Shown here piece by piece: positions 1 through 9,449 of a stretch of DNA of 64,000 nucleotides (the first letter of the stretch is position 1; each line of letters begins with the position of its first letter). The notes under the pieces were generated by a model. The model was not told the DNA's origin, searched no databases, and saw only the letters and a program-made list of their open reading frames with translations. A program made the translations under genes and the position numbers. This DNA is from Phaeodactylibacter luteus. Lineage in GTDB: Bacteria > Bacteroidota > Bacteroidia > Chitinophagales > Saprospiraceae. The DNA is taken from positions 1 through 64,000 of the forward strand of contig NZ_VOOR01000004.1 of the NCBI RefSeq assembly GCF_007993045.1. The letters run 5' to 3'.

Positions 1-557
1 GAAGCTCTTTCAATCAAGAAAGCGCGCATTAGCGCATAGAGCGTTGACAAATAGTCCGACAGCTCAGAATTTGTGGTTGATGGCTTGCTGTTTATCGTGC
101 CCCGTTATCGCAGCATCTGCTTAGGGGAACACGCCTATTGCAAGTATACAGGCGTACAAAACAGCTCAGAGCAGGTTTGAAGCCATAAAAGCCACAATTC
201 CATAAGATCCAGTTTATTGAACTGTACACACGGGCAATGAGATCAGCAGCGAACGCACCTACAGGCATTTGCTCCACTGCCCAAGGACACCACTGTGCTC
301 ATTTTGCACATTTGGAGAGGTAGAAGGCTAAAAAATACATACTCCCTCTTTTGGGCGGACATTACCTTAAGTACCGTCTCGCGGAAAGCCCGCCGCGCAC
401 TATGCCCAAAAAGAGGCACATAGCGTCCCGCGCATGCGCAGCTCAGCCTTTACAAACTTCTTCTCGAAGTTTTAACGTGGTGTAATTTAAGACTTTTCAA
501 CCGAAGAATCAACATTATGGCTGGGTTGACGACATTCGCATTGTTGGCGGAAGTTCT
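1..557. other. Gene-poor left edge with hairpin
   Basis: I see no convincing gene here. The short open frames lack a signal peptide or any recognisable motif. The clearest structure is an imperfect inverted repeat: CCTCTTTTGGGC at 345-356 pairs with GCCCAAAAAGAGG at 404-416, one T being bulged, around a GC-rich 47-nt loop. A second small hairpin, AACTTC-ttctc-GAAGTT at 455-471, is followed by TTTT on the plus strand and could be a weak terminator for something left of the window. Confidence 0.5.
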
Positions 558-1232
558 TCACCTCCTTGTTAAATTTATATTCCAAAGTAAGCTCAAACCT
601 AAGTATCGTGTATATACCTCATTTGAATCATTATTAAAATTCATATTTCTCAATCCTATTTCATATCTAAGATTTAAATCAACATTACTCAATTCCCACG
701 AGTACATAGATTGATTTAAACTTAACATGATGCCATAGTTCGTTTTTTTTAACTTAAAATCACTGTAAGCAGGAGTGAAAAATGGAACAGTAAAATCTTT
801 TATGTTCTGAATCCTAAGTTTTTGATCAATCAGGAATGAAGTAAATAAACCAATTCCGATATTAGAATATGTCCTATTTATCGGCAGTTCAAGATTAATG
901 AAAACAGGAGAATTAGTAGATAAGTAAGAATAATTTATAACAACTGGCCTGTTCAATAAATCAATTGAATTAATTGAATATTTATATGAAAAAGACTGTA
1001 AATAAGCTCCTCCTTTCACATACAAATTGTTTTGTATTTTGTAACTAAGACTGAAATACAGCGAAGGATTATGGATATTACCAATAAATGTTAACTCCGT
1101 AAAATCCTTACCCCCTTGTATATTAGAATAACCAATTATGGTTCCCACTTGTACGTCAACACTTGATCTTTGAGAGTGTATAACTAGAGGTAATCCAAGA
1201 AAAAAAAACAAAATATTCTTTTTGTAATTCAT
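558..1232 (-). CDS. Unrecognised outer-membrane beta-barrel-like protein
   Basis: 224 residues. The N-terminus (MNYKKNILFFFLGLPLVIHS) is a signal peptide with a basic start and a hydrophobic core. The rest alternates polar and hydrophobic residues with many Tyr, Asn and Ser in short strand-like stretches and ends in LLWNINLTRR, which fits a small outer-membrane barrel of the PorT or OmpW size class common in Bacteroidota. I cannot assign a family. The gene is markedly more AT-rich than the genes after 3 kb, as is its neighbour, so both may have been acquired together. It is separated from the upstream lipoprotein gene by about 220 nt, so co-transcription is uncertain. Confidence 0.7.
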   Translation of the reverse strand: MNYKKNILFFFLGLPLVIHSQRSSVDVQVGTIIGYSNIQGGKDFTELTFIGNIHNPSLYFSLSYKIQNNLYVKGGAYLQSFSYKYSINSIDLLNRPVVINYSYLSTNSPVFINLELPINRTYSNIGIGLFTSFLIDQKLRIQNIKDFTVPFFTPAYSDFKLKKTNYGIMLSLNQSMYSWELSNVDLNLRYEIGLRNMNFNNDSNEVYTRYLGLSLLWNINLTRR

Positions 1233-1450
1233 GTTTAAAGCTTAACAAATAATACGCATTAAGGGCTAGGCTACCAGTCTAAGGTTGAAAGCAAAGCGGA
1301 GAACGGAGAGCGGAATTCGGTATAAAGTCCGGCATAAACTCGTCAAGCTGGTTGCCTTTTCAACTCTTGATTCGCGTAAATAGCACTCAGGGCAGAAATC
1401 TACCCTGAATACTTTTTAACTAATAAAAGAGTCAGTTAAGATTATTCATC

Positions 1451-2605
1451 TTACTGACATGAATAGTCAAATTGAAAAAAACCGTCCTCATTTTGTCCTA
1501 AATTTTGAGGTATTGGAAAAAAGCACTCCCACCTACAATTGCTTCCTTGTCCTTCTGATCCTGGTGGACATATACCAGTCGAAGGTCTTGGGGAAAGAAT
1601 GCAGCCATCAAACAAAAACGCATCAGATGGAAAACTCTCATTCACACAAACTCTATCTTCCTCATTAAATTCAAAACTTCCTTCGCAAAATGGGCTTTGA
1701 CCGTCTGGACAGATAGGTTCATCACAATCAATAACCCAACAAGTAACTACTGTTGAAAGTGTCCAAACAGCAACAGCTATGACTGAAGTCAAAAGAAGGC
1801 TTAATCCAAAAGTAAAAATCGCTAATATTATTACTAAAACTGTTACAACAACATAAACAATTGCGAGAGTCCACTCATACGTTGTTAAACACTCAATAAT
1901 CTCACACCTAAAATTCACCTCTTCAAGAGATGATTCACCTTGAGAAAGAGTTATAGGACTAGCAAAATTCATAGCTTGTGTCTCTCCATCACAAAGAATG
2001 GCTTTGGTGATATGCATCGCACCAGATAATGCTTCCTGATGTTCACTTGATATCGAAGATATTGTAAAAACTTCCTCAATCTTTTGGTTCAACACATCAA
2101 TAGCTGCCTCGGGAGTTTGCCCGTTTGATTCTACTTGTCTTTCTAAGCTCAGCAAAAAGTCCAAATCCGATTCGTCTATATCATTCTCATCAACGAGATA
2201 TTTTAGCATTGGCTCAATGGAATTAGCCGATGTATAGTATCTTAGTTTTTCAAGTTTAACAGCTAATTCATCAATATTACTATCTGACACTTCGCTAGGT
2301 TGCATATCTCCTTTTTCTACAGCCTTCTCAAGTAAATAATTGACTAACTGCTCACGAGAAGTTTTAACACCTTGTGAATAATCACTTCTTACTTTCTCTC
2401 TTGCTTGAGTCAGGTAGGATTTGATATCAACACAACTTATTTCAAGTCCTTGCTCTGCGTAAAAATCAGCGATTTCTTGTACTTGGCTATCAATAGCTAT
2501 ACTAGAGGACAAGTGCCCTTCTGCATCACAGCTAACAATAAAAATGGATAAAATCATTACCCATGCCATCACCTTCGAAGTAATAGAATTTCTAAATGTT
2601 CTCAT
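1451..2605 (-). CDS. Unrecognised lipoprotein with Cys-rich C-terminus
   Basis: 384 residues. The lipobox-like IVSC puts the lipidated Cys at residue 26, after a hydrophobic stretch at about 11-25. Residues 40-210 are acidic and probably helical. A long hydrophobic segment at about 245-289 could form one long or two short membrane spans, which is unusual in a protein that also carries a lipobox. The last 95 residues hold about ten Cys in short spacings (CDEPICPDG, SPFCEGS, GICPPGS, NCRWECFF), like disulfide-rich extracellular modules. The DNA is AT-rich. Function is unknown; the combination suggests an envelope protein exposed to an oxidising compartment. Confidence 0.7.
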   Translation of the reverse strand: MRTFRNSITSKVMAWVMILSIFIVSCDAEGHLSSSIAIDSQVQEIADFYAEQGLEISCVDIKSYLTQAREKVRSDYSQGVKTSREQLVNYLLEKAVEKGDMQPSEVSDSNIDELAVKLEKLRYYTSANSIEPMLKYLVDENDIDESDLDFLLSLERQVESNGQTPEAAIDVLNQKIEEVFTISSISSEHQEALSGAMHITKAILCDGETQAMNFASPITLSQGESSLEEVNFRCEIIECLTTYEWTLAIVYVVVTVLVIILAIFTFGLSLLLTSVIAVAVWTLSTVVTCWVIDCDEPICPDGQSPFCEGSFEFNEEDRVCVNESFPSDAFLFDGCILSPRPSTGICPPGSEGQGSNCRWECFFPIPQNLGQNEDGFFQFDYSCQ

Positions 2606-2975
2606 TTTGTAGTAGTTGAAAAAAATTAGACAATAGTGCTAGTTTTCCTAACTAACAAGGCTCGGTTTTCCAAATTAGAGGCGGTTGGTTTCAAAGATTA
2701 TCGACCGCCAGCGAACATTAGTTTATTGAAAGACTATCTTATTTTTATCCTACTCAGTCAGATGAGCGATCATAAGTCCCTCATTTCGTGTAATTTCCGC
2801 TAACTCTGGCTAATTCCCCCCCATAGTACAATGGCCAAAGTGGTTTTAGGTGTTTCCACGCTTATTAAAAATAGAGCATACCACTGCTGCCTGTTGGCAC
2901 CATCCTGTAAGCGGGCACTATTTTAGCTTAAGCGGGCAGTTTCAAGCCTTGAGCGGGCAGGGGGGGGCAGGGCAT
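2606..2975. other. Intergenic region with 21-bp periodic motif
   Basis: No gene is visible. The distinctive content is GCGGGCA repeated three times with an exact 21-bp period (2911-2917, 2932-2938, 2953-2959), followed by a run of eight G at 2960-2967. The 300 nt to the left are AT-rich and probably carry the promoter of the lipoprotein gene that starts at 2605, but I see no full TTG/TAnnTTTG pair there. Confidence 0.5.
2911..2967. repeat. Three direct GCGGGCA repeats, 21-bp period
   Basis: Three copies of GCGGGCA start at 2911, 2932 and 2953. The flanking bases are partly conserved (TTAAGCGGGCAGTTTCAAG against CTTGAGCGGGCAG). A 21-bp period is two helical turns, so a dimer or tandem DNA-binding protein could contact all copies on one face. 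LytTR-family regulators are known to bind direct repeats spaced about two turns apart, and a LytTR gene ends 9 nt away. The sequence does not match a known LytTR consensus, so the link is inference. Confidence 0.4.
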
Positions 2976-3728
2976 TTACAATCTGGTAAGCCGTTGTAAG
3001 AACTCGGATCGTTTGCGCTTAGACACTGGCACTTTCGCCCCATCTTCCATAATGACATAGCCCTCTCTGCTGTATTGTACAATGTGAGAAAGGTTGACAA
3101 GATGAGAACGATGGGCCAAGAAAAAGCCATAGGGCTCGAGCAGGCGTACAAACTCCCCTATCGGATAGGCACTGAGCAGATCAGGAGCCTTATTTAGCCG
3201 TACGACCTTGGTGACGCCTTGGTATGCATCACAACGGACCACCTCTCCCACGGCAATAAACACCAGGCCCGATTCTACCGGTATGCCTATTTTATTGCTC
3301 TGCTGCCCGGGCTGCTGCAAGTTTTCCAGCAAACGGATATTTCGCTCATGGTCCTGCCGCTGCCGTATGCGCTCCACAGCCCTATGCACCGTTTGTATGA
3401 GCGCTTCCTGTTGAATAGGCTTAAGTAGATAGCCGATGGCACAAACACTGATGGCGTCGATAGCATAGTGGTCAAAGCCCGTTACAAAGATGATTTCAAA
3501 ATCCACGCTTTCCAGCCGCTGCAGGAGGTCGAATCCACTATCGCCAGGCATGGCCACATCCAAAAAGACAAGGTCGGGGCGATGTGCCTCGATCAGTTCC
3601 TGCCCGGCATCGGCGTCTGCAGCAAGGCCAGTGACTTGCACCTCCGGGCAATATTGCCCCAGCTTAGCACTGAGCGTCAGCCTAGCATGCTCCTCATCAT
3701 CAATGATTACAGCGTTGATCATAGCCAT
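2976..3728 (-). CDS. LytTR-family response regulator
   Basis: 250 residues. The receiver domain spans about residues 4-120, with the acidic pair D10/D11, the phospho-acceptor D57 in LVFLDVAMPG, and the conserved Thr and Lys positions (FVTG, YLLKPI). A linker leads to a C-terminal LytTR DNA-binding domain at about 148-250, with LAHRSHLVNLSHI and the VPVSKRKRSEFL end. It begins 11 nt after the stop of the sensor kinase gene, so the two form a co-transcribed two-component pair. LytTR regulators with Reg_prop kinases usually control envelope or polysaccharide genes in this phylum; the actual targets cannot be read from the window. Confidence 0.93.
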   Translation of the reverse strand: MAMINAVIIDDEEHARLTLSAKLGQYCPEVQVTGLAADADAGQELIEAHRPDLVFLDVAMPGDSGFDLLQRLESVDFEIIFVTGFDHYAIDAISVCAIGYLLKPIQQEALIQTVHRAVERIRQRQDHERNIRLLENLQQPGQQSNKIGIPVESGLVFIAVGEVVRCDAYQGVTKVVRLNKAPDLLSAYPIGEFVRLLEPYGFFLAHRSHLVNLSHIVQYSREGYVIMEDGAKVPVSKRKRSEFLQRLTRL

Positions 3729-3739
3729 ACATTTTGCCC

Positions 3740-6700
3740 CTAATCAATTTCCGGCACCTCAATGACAACCTTTGTCCCGACGGCCTCGCCATGAGGCCCG
3801 TACAGGTCTTCGGTCTCCACCTTTACGTCATAGCCTTCGATAACCCGGATAGCGTTCAAGCGCTCGCTGGTCATCCGCATAGCACGAGAGCGATGGCTCC
3901 TGCCTGCCCGCTGCTGCATCAGGGCAGCAGCCTTGCGCCCGACACCGTTGTCTTCAATGATACATTGCAGCCCATCCTGCACTCCTGGCCGGACTACAAT
4001 GGTAAGCTTTCCTCCTGACTTTTTATGAAAAAGGCCATGATTGATTGCATTTTCCACAAAAGGCTGCAGCAACATAGCCGGTATTAGAGTGGTGCCTGCA
4101 TTGATAGATGGGTGGAGCTGGAAATCGAACGCCAGCTGGCCGGGGAAGCGCAGCTGCTCCAGCTCTACGTACAACCGGATAAGCCGGGCCTCCTGTTCCA
4201 AACTGAGGTAGCGGCTTTTGGAGGATTCCAGGAACTGCCGCATCAAAAGCGCGAACTTGGACAAATAGCGGTCTGCCTGCTCCCGGTCATTGATCTGTAT
4301 AAAGTATTGGATAGCGCTGAAGGCATTGAACACGAAGTGGGGGTTCATCTGAGCCTGTAGGGCGCGCAGCTCTAGTTCGGCAAACTGCTTGCTCAAAGCG
4401 GCCTCCCTTGCGTTGGCCTGCCGCATGCGGTGCATACGCAGCTTGTGCAGGGCAATCCCCCCAAAGCCCAGCGCCAAGATCAGGAGCAGCCATGGTAGGG
4501 CCTGCTCATAAAAATTGGAAGAGATGCGTACTCTTACCTCTGCTACTTCGCTGCGCAGCCCCTCTACATCCTCGGCCAAAACCGTGAAGCGGTAATCGCC
4601 GGGCGGCACATCTGTATACCGGGCTTCCCGGGTGGCAGCTTGCCGTACCTCGGCATCCACACCTTCCAGCTGGTAGTAGTACTTTATTTTTTGTTGACTT
4701 TTGAAAGACAGCCCTGTAAAGCGGAAAATGAGCTCCGGAGGCGGCGCCCGGAAACAGAACAACCCGGCTTCGCAATGGGCAAGCTGGGGCTCTACATTAA
4801 GGCCTGAGGGAGGGGCTACGGTGAGCAAGGGCGGCCTAAAATTGAAATAAACCGGTCGTCGCAATAGGCGGGCGAGCCCTTTGCTCGTACCTGCATAGAG
4901 GTAGGTACTATCCACGGCTACTGCATTCACCTCGATGGATGGCAGGCCGTTGGCGCGGGTAAATGCTACCTCTACCCTACTTCCAGCCACCGGCTCCCCG
5001 ATAACCACCTGTATCACCCCCTCATTGGTAGCCAGCCATAAGCGGTGGCCCCCAATAGCCATCCCCTGCACCCGCATGCCTTCTGTACCTTTTACTTGGC
5101 TAAGCCGGTGGCCGTCCCAGACCATAAGGCCGAAGCCGTCTGTGCCAGCCCATACCCGGCCCTGCTCATCTACCTGCACATCAAGGATATACTCCCCCGG
5201 CAACAGGCTGGCATCCTCGTTCCAAGCCCCGCCCCCAGCCGGCGAATAACGGGATAGGCCATCTAAATGCCCGAGCCAGAGGCGGCCTTCAGCATCAAAA
5301 GCGGAGGAGTAAGCCCGCTTTTCAGAAACCCGCTGCCAGCTTTTGACCTTATGGTTTTCATCCAGCACACCTACCATAGATATGCCGCCCCTGGCAATCG
5401 CCACCCAGTTGTTCTTTGCGTGGAATGCAAAATCTTTATTGCCCACTATCACCGTAGAATCCGTCCCTGGCAAGTCGTGCAGCCCCTGTCCCCCAAATAC
5501 CTCCGCCCCTTCTTGTGAGAGCCAATGCTTCTGCACTTTCCCCCCAGACAGGCGGAAGCGCTCCACCCCCATAGTCGAACGTGCCAGCCAAAGCTCCCCC
5601 CATGGTGCAACCCGTAGGGCGCGTACCTCCTGATTGTCGTTCAATGCCCGCTTGCCCGGTGCAATCATGCCCTCAAGGCGGTTGCCCTTGAGGGCATACA
5701 CCCTTCCATTCCGGGTGCCTGCGTACAGCTGTCCCTCCTTGCCCTGTGCCAAATGCATGACCCCGACGTCTTGCCGTACATCCGAAGGCATAAGCTGACT
5801 GTTGCGCTGTTGGGCCGTCAGGAAAGCTACGCCATTCTCTTTGGTGCAAACCCAGATATTGCCTTCGCGGTCAGAAAAGGTGCGGTGGATGTTGCACAGC
5901 TGGCTTTCATCCAAATTGATGACATCAAGTACTGTGCCGCCTGGGCTGAGCACCAGCATGCCAAGGTTAGTCTGTATCAGAAAGTTGGGGCCCAACTCCT
6001 GAAACCTTACCAAATCAGGAATACGGTCCAGATAAGACGTAAGGTCTATCCTTTTCAACTTCCACCCTTTGATATCAAAAAAATAAAGTGTGCTTCCCCC
6101 GCCATACCGTATCATGCCCCCACCTGCCCACGATTTTGCGACCATCCCCTCCAAGGCTGCCATCTCCTCGGCAACTTCAGCCGTAAAGCCGGGCAAAGTG
6201 TAACTGTTGGACTCTCCGCTGGCCAAAGACTCTATCGTGACTCTGGGCGGGCCGCTTTGAATGCGCATCAGGGAGTCTGGGCTAAGGAAAAGAGGGATAT
6301 CGAGTGGCTCCCCTTTTTGGGAACGGCTCAGCCGGGAGGCATCAAAGGGGACCGTATCGAGCGGAGACCCCTCGCCTTGTGGCTTCAGCAGAAAGTTGAG
6401 CCCTTCGGCTACCGCCCAGACCTTTTCGCCGGTCTGAAATACCTGCAGCCCACTAAAGGCCGGGGACTTGGCTTCGAACAAGTGGTAGACCTCTTCCCCG
6501 TCGATGACCGTCAGCTTCCCACTGAAAGAAGACAGCCATATCCTGCCGTGGCGGTCTTCCCTAAGGTCCCAAACATCGTTGAGGGACAAGCCATCAGCTA
6601 CCGTGAAATTGCGGAACGTGTAGCCATCGAAACGAGACACGCCTTTTTCTGTACAGAACCAGATGTATCCATTGCGGCTCTGCAGCCCACCATAAACGGC

Positions 6701-6859
6701 ATTAGTCGGCAGGCCGTCATCAACGGTGTAATGAGTGAAAGGTAGGTACTGTGCATAAAGCGCCCCCACCGGCACTAAACAATGCAACAGTGCTACCAAC
6801 ACTAAAGTGGAATGCCATTTATCACGGCCTACTGCCCGTACGGTTGTCATTTCATACAA
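3740..6859 (-). CDS. Reg_prop / LytS-type sensor histidine kinase
   Basis: 1039 residues. An N-terminal signal or anchor segment (about 18-36) leads into a periplasmic two-component propeller with recurring blades (YIWFCTEKGVSRFDGYTF, RIWLSSFSG, NIWVCTKENGV). A Y_Y_Y-like domain follows at about 690-780 (YYYQLEGVD, YRFTVLAEDVEGL) and then a transmembrane helix at about 787-804. The cytoplasmic LytS-type kinase has the phospho-acceptor H841 in MNPHFVFNA, the N-box around N937 (FVENAINHG) and a G-box around D970 (DNGVGRK). The hybrid architecture is like HTCS sensors, but here the regulator is separate and lies 11 nt downstream. M4 is an alternative start. The upstream neighbour is the small GlsB-like gene, 41 nt away. 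Confidence 0.93.
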   Translation of the reverse strand: MYEMTTVRAVGRDKWHSTLVLVALLHCLVPVGALYAQYLPFTHYTVDDGLPTNAVYGGLQSRNGYIWFCTEKGVSRFDGYTFRNFTVADGLSLNDVWDLREDRHGRIWLSSFSGKLTVIDGEEVYHLFEAKSPAFSGLQVFQTGEKVWAVAEGLNFLLKPQGEGSPLDTVPFDASRLSRSQKGEPLDIPLFLSPDSLMRIQSGPPRVTIESLASGESNSYTLPGFTAEVAEEMAALEGMVAKSWAGGGMIRYGGGSTLYFFDIKGWKLKRIDLTSYLDRIPDLVRFQELGPNFLIQTNLGMLVLSPGGTVLDVINLDESQLCNIHRTFSDREGNIWVCTKENGVAFLTAQQRNSQLMPSDVRQDVGVMHLAQGKEGQLYAGTRNGRVYALKGNRLEGMIAPGKRALNDNQEVRALRVAPWGELWLARSTMGVERFRLSGGKVQKHWLSQEGAEVFGGQGLHDLPGTDSTVIVGNKDFAFHAKNNWVAIARGGISMVGVLDENHKVKSWQRVSEKRAYSSAFDAEGRLWLGHLDGLSRYSPAGGGAWNEDASLLPGEYILDVQVDEQGRVWAGTDGFGLMVWDGHRLSQVKGTEGMRVQGMAIGGHRLWLATNEGVIQVVIGEPVAGSRVEVAFTRANGLPSIEVNAVAVDSTYLYAGTSKGLARLLRRPVYFNFRPPLLTVAPPSGLNVEPQLAHCEAGLFCFRAPPPELIFRFTGLSFKSQQKIKYYYQLEGVDAEVRQAATREARYTDVPPGDYRFTVLAEDVEGLRSEVAEVRVRISSNFYEQALPWLLLILALGFGGIALHKLRMHRMRQANAREAALSKQFAELELRALQAQMNPHFVFNAFSAIQYFIQINDREQADRYLSKFALLMRQFLESSKSRYLSLEQEARLIRLYVELEQLRFPGQLAFDFQLHPSINAGTTLIPAMLLQPFVENAINHGLFHKKSGGKLTIVVRPGVQDGLQCIIEDNGVGRKAAALMQQRAGRSHRSRAMRMTSERLNAIRVIEGYDVKVETEDLYGPHGEAVGTKVVIEVPEID

Positions 6860-6900
6860 GTACCCCTCCTGCCAAACCGATTGCTTTGGACTATCCGCTT

Positions 6901-7158
6901 TCAGAGCGGCAAGTCCAGTTTATCGGCCAAGTAGCGGTGATAAACAAACAAGACCAGTACAGCTCCCCCTGTGGCCAAGAGGAGGCTGCCGATAAGCCCG
7001 CTTCCGCTAAGGCCGATAACCCCGCCCAATGATCGGCCGACAAAAGAGCCTATAATGCCAACAATGATGGAAGATACCCATCCCCCTTTTTCTTGCTGAG
7101 GGGTAATCATTTTGGCCAGCGCACCAGCGGCCAGCCCAAGAAACAAAGTGTATAACAT
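6901..7158 (-). CDS. GlsB/YeaQ/YmgE-family membrane protein
   Basis: 85 residues with three hydrophobic segments: MLYTLFLGLAAGALAKMI, then a Gly-rich span with IIVGIIGSFVGRSLGG, then a third ending in VLFVYHRYLAD. Length, Gly spacing and the SxxxGRxxGG-like loop match the transglycosylase-associated/GlsB family, which is often stress-induced and of unclear biochemical role. It lies between ligA (146 nt upstream) and the sensor kinase (41 nt downstream) and probably belongs to the kinase transcript. Confidence 0.85.
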   Translation of the reverse strand: MLYTLFLGLAAGALAKMITPQQEKGGWVSSIIVGIIGSFVGRSLGGVIGLSGSGLIGSLLLATGGAVLVLFVYHRYLADKLDLPL

Positions 7159-7304
7159 GGTATTCTCAGGTTTTTAGGACAACTGTCAAACCAGCCCTGC
7201 CCTTCTGTATAATGTTACAAAATAGAGAATTTAAGCCCTAACCGGGTACACAAGTGGCTAGTTTCCACAAGAAACTTGGCCAAAGGACAGGAATTGTTTG
7301 GCTG

Positions 7305-9449
7305 CTAGCCCGCCAGACGGGCCAAGAACTCCTCCTCGCTCATGATCTCAACAGTACCGAGGGCTTGTGCTTTTTTAAGCTTGGAGCCAGCTTTTTCGCC
7401 CGCAACAAGGACGTCCAGATTGCCGCTCACTGCGCTGATGTTTTTTGCGCCAGCTGCCTCCGCTTTTGCCTGTGCTTCCTTGCGGCTCATGGTTTGCAGG
7501 GAGCCCGTGAAGAGGATGGTCTTGCCGACAAAAGGGCCATCGCCGGAGGCGGCTTTGGGGATGTCCTCTTCGGTCTGATGTAGGTTGACGCCGAGGCTTT
7601 CCATCTCCCGAAGCATATTCAGATGGTGCTCATCCTTAAAGTAAGCTGCGATGTTTTCGGCTACGACCGGCCCCACATCTTTGATGTTGGTAAAATCTTC
7701 AGCCGTCCAGTCTGCCAGATCGAGCACATGGTTGATTTCCGCCGCGATGATCGATGAGACCTTGCGGCCCAGGTGGTGGATTGCCAAACTGTGCAGCAGC
7801 CGGTGTATAGGGTTCTGTTTGGCTTTTTCGATAGCGGCTTTGAGGTTGTCAGCCGATTTTTGGCCGAAACCTTCCAGCTCAGCGATTTTGCCGTAATCCA
7901 ACCGGTACACATCGGCTATAGTGCGCAGCCACCCCAGCTCGAAGAAGCGCTCGATTATGGACTTGCCCATGCCATCGATATCCATGGCATTTTTGGAGAC
8001 ATGAAATACGATCTGTTGCAGGTTTTGGGCACCGCAGACACAGGAAGGACAGCGCCAAGCTGCCTCCCCTTCAGCCCGGACCAGCTCCACAGGCTCTTCC
8101 GTATCGTTGATGGGGCAGTTTTTTGGGAAAACAATAGGCTGCTCGGAGCCGTCGCGCAGGTCATCCATTGCTTTGACAATGTAAGGGATAACATCCCCTG
8201 CCCGCTCCACCAGTACCGTGTCGCCCAGGCGCAGGTCTTTTCCGGTGATAAAATCTTCATTGTGGAGGGAAACTGAAGAAACGGTCACACCGGCGAGCTG
8301 TACCGGTTCGATTTTGGCTACGGGGGTAATGGAACCGATTTTGCCTACCTGATATGCTACATTCAACAGCTTGGAAGTCGCCTGCTTGGCTTTGAACTTA
8401 TAGGCGATGGCCCATCTAGGATGATGGCTGGTATAGCCTGTCCGCTCTTGCAGCACCCGGTCGTTGACCTTCACCACCATGCCATCGATCTCATAGGGGT
8501 ATTCCTCCCGCTTTTCCTGCCAAGCCTCACAGAAAGCGACCACTTCCTGTATATTTTGGCACACCTTTCGCTCGCGCCCCTCTTCTGGCACTTTAAAGCC
8601 CAGCTGATGCAGCATATCAAGGCTCTCCTTATGGGAAGCCAAGCTAGGCAGTACCGATTCGCCAGCTTGGCCGGCTGCATAGCCCAAGGTGTAAATAAAA
8701 GCTTCCAGCCCGCGGCGGGAGACCTCCTGTGGGTCTTTCATGCGCAAGGCCCCGGTAGCAGTATTGCGGGCATTGGCAAAAAGGGTAAGCCCTTCCTTTT
8801 GGCGGGCAGCGTTGAGCTGTTCAAAAACATCTTTGCGGATAAGCACCTCCCCTCTGAGCTCTGCTTTGGCGATGCCGAAGCGGGAAAACTTTGCAGACAG
8901 GGGGACCGAACGGATTACCCGGGCATTGGCTGTCATTTCTTCGCCCATCTTTCCATTGCCGCGGGTAGCGCCCCGCACCAATTGGTCGTTTTCGTAAACT
9001 ACCGCAATGCTCCCCCCGTCAAATTTAGGCTCTACTGCATACGCTATGGGCTCTCCTTCGGGGAGGTTGGCATAGCGCTTAATTTGTTGGTCAAACTCGA
9101 TGAGATCCTCCGCATTGTAAGAGTTGGCCAAGGAGAGCATAGGGGTCAGGTGCTCTACAGAGGGGAAATCATCGATCAAATCGCTAGATACCCTTTGGGT
9201 GGGAGAATCAGGCGTTACCAGGCTCGGATGCTCTGCTTCTAGCCGTTCCAAAAGCTTGTAGAGCTGATCGTATTCATAATCGCTCACGACAGGATCGTTG
9301 AGGATGTAATAGCGGTACTCATGGTAGATGAGCAACTGCCTCAGCTCATTGAGGCGCTGATCGGCAGACTGCTGATGAATGGCGCTTTCAGCAGCCAGAT
9401 AAGATTTGGACAGGCTGTAAAGGGACTGTTGTTCTTCTTTGCTGTACAT
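7305..9449 (-). CDS. ligA: NAD-dependent DNA ligase LigA
   Basis: 714 residues from the chosen ATG. It seals nicks in replication and repair using NAD+. The adenylation motif KFDG gives the nucleophilic Lys at residue 142. An OB fold, helix-hairpin-helix repeats (LEGFGQKSADNL, IKDVGPVVAENI) and a C-terminal BRCT domain (about 635-714) follow. The start overlaps the rluB stop as TGATG, which indicates translational coupling; a longer open frame reaching 9500 would run inside rluB and is rejected. One oddity: the first half of the zinc finger is CPIND instead of the usual CPxC, while the second half has three Cys (RCPSCVCGAQ), so the four ligands are rearranged. Confidence 0.96.
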   Translation of the reverse strand: MYSKEEQQSLYSLSKSYLAAESAIHQQSADQRLNELRQLLIYHEYRYYILNDPVVSDYEYDQLYKLLERLEAEHPSLVTPDSPTQRVSSDLIDDFPSVEHLTPMLSLANSYNAEDLIEFDQQIKRYANLPEGEPIAYAVEPKFDGGSIAVVYENDQLVRGATRGNGKMGEEMTANARVIRSVPLSAKFSRFGIAKAELRGEVLIRKDVFEQLNAARQKEGLTLFANARNTATGALRMKDPQEVSRRGLEAFIYTLGYAAGQAGESVLPSLASHKESLDMLHQLGFKVPEEGRERKVCQNIQEVVAFCEAWQEKREEYPYEIDGMVVKVNDRVLQERTGYTSHHPRWAIAYKFKAKQATSKLLNVAYQVGKIGSITPVAKIEPVQLAGVTVSSVSLHNEDFITGKDLRLGDTVLVERAGDVIPYIVKAMDDLRDGSEQPIVFPKNCPINDTEEPVELVRAEGEAAWRCPSCVCGAQNLQQIVFHVSKNAMDIDGMGKSIIERFFELGWLRTIADVYRLDYGKIAELEGFGQKSADNLKAAIEKAKQNPIHRLLHSLAIHHLGRKVSSIIAAEINHVLDLADWTAEDFTNIKDVGPVVAENIAAYFKDEHHLNMLREMESLGVNLHQTEEDIPKAASGDGPFVGKTILFTGSLQTMSRKEAQAKAEAAGAKNISAVSGNLDVLVAGEKAGSKLKKAQALGTVEIMSEEEFLARLAG

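Noticed and set aside
345-416. Integron attC site
   Set aside because: The arms form a hairpin of the right size, but there is no GTTRRRY/RYYYAAC core and no cassette array.
5753-6745. A 330-codon plus-strand frame inside the histidine kinase
   Set aside because: Antisense to a gene with full Reg_prop and kinase motifs; no start context or recognisable domain.
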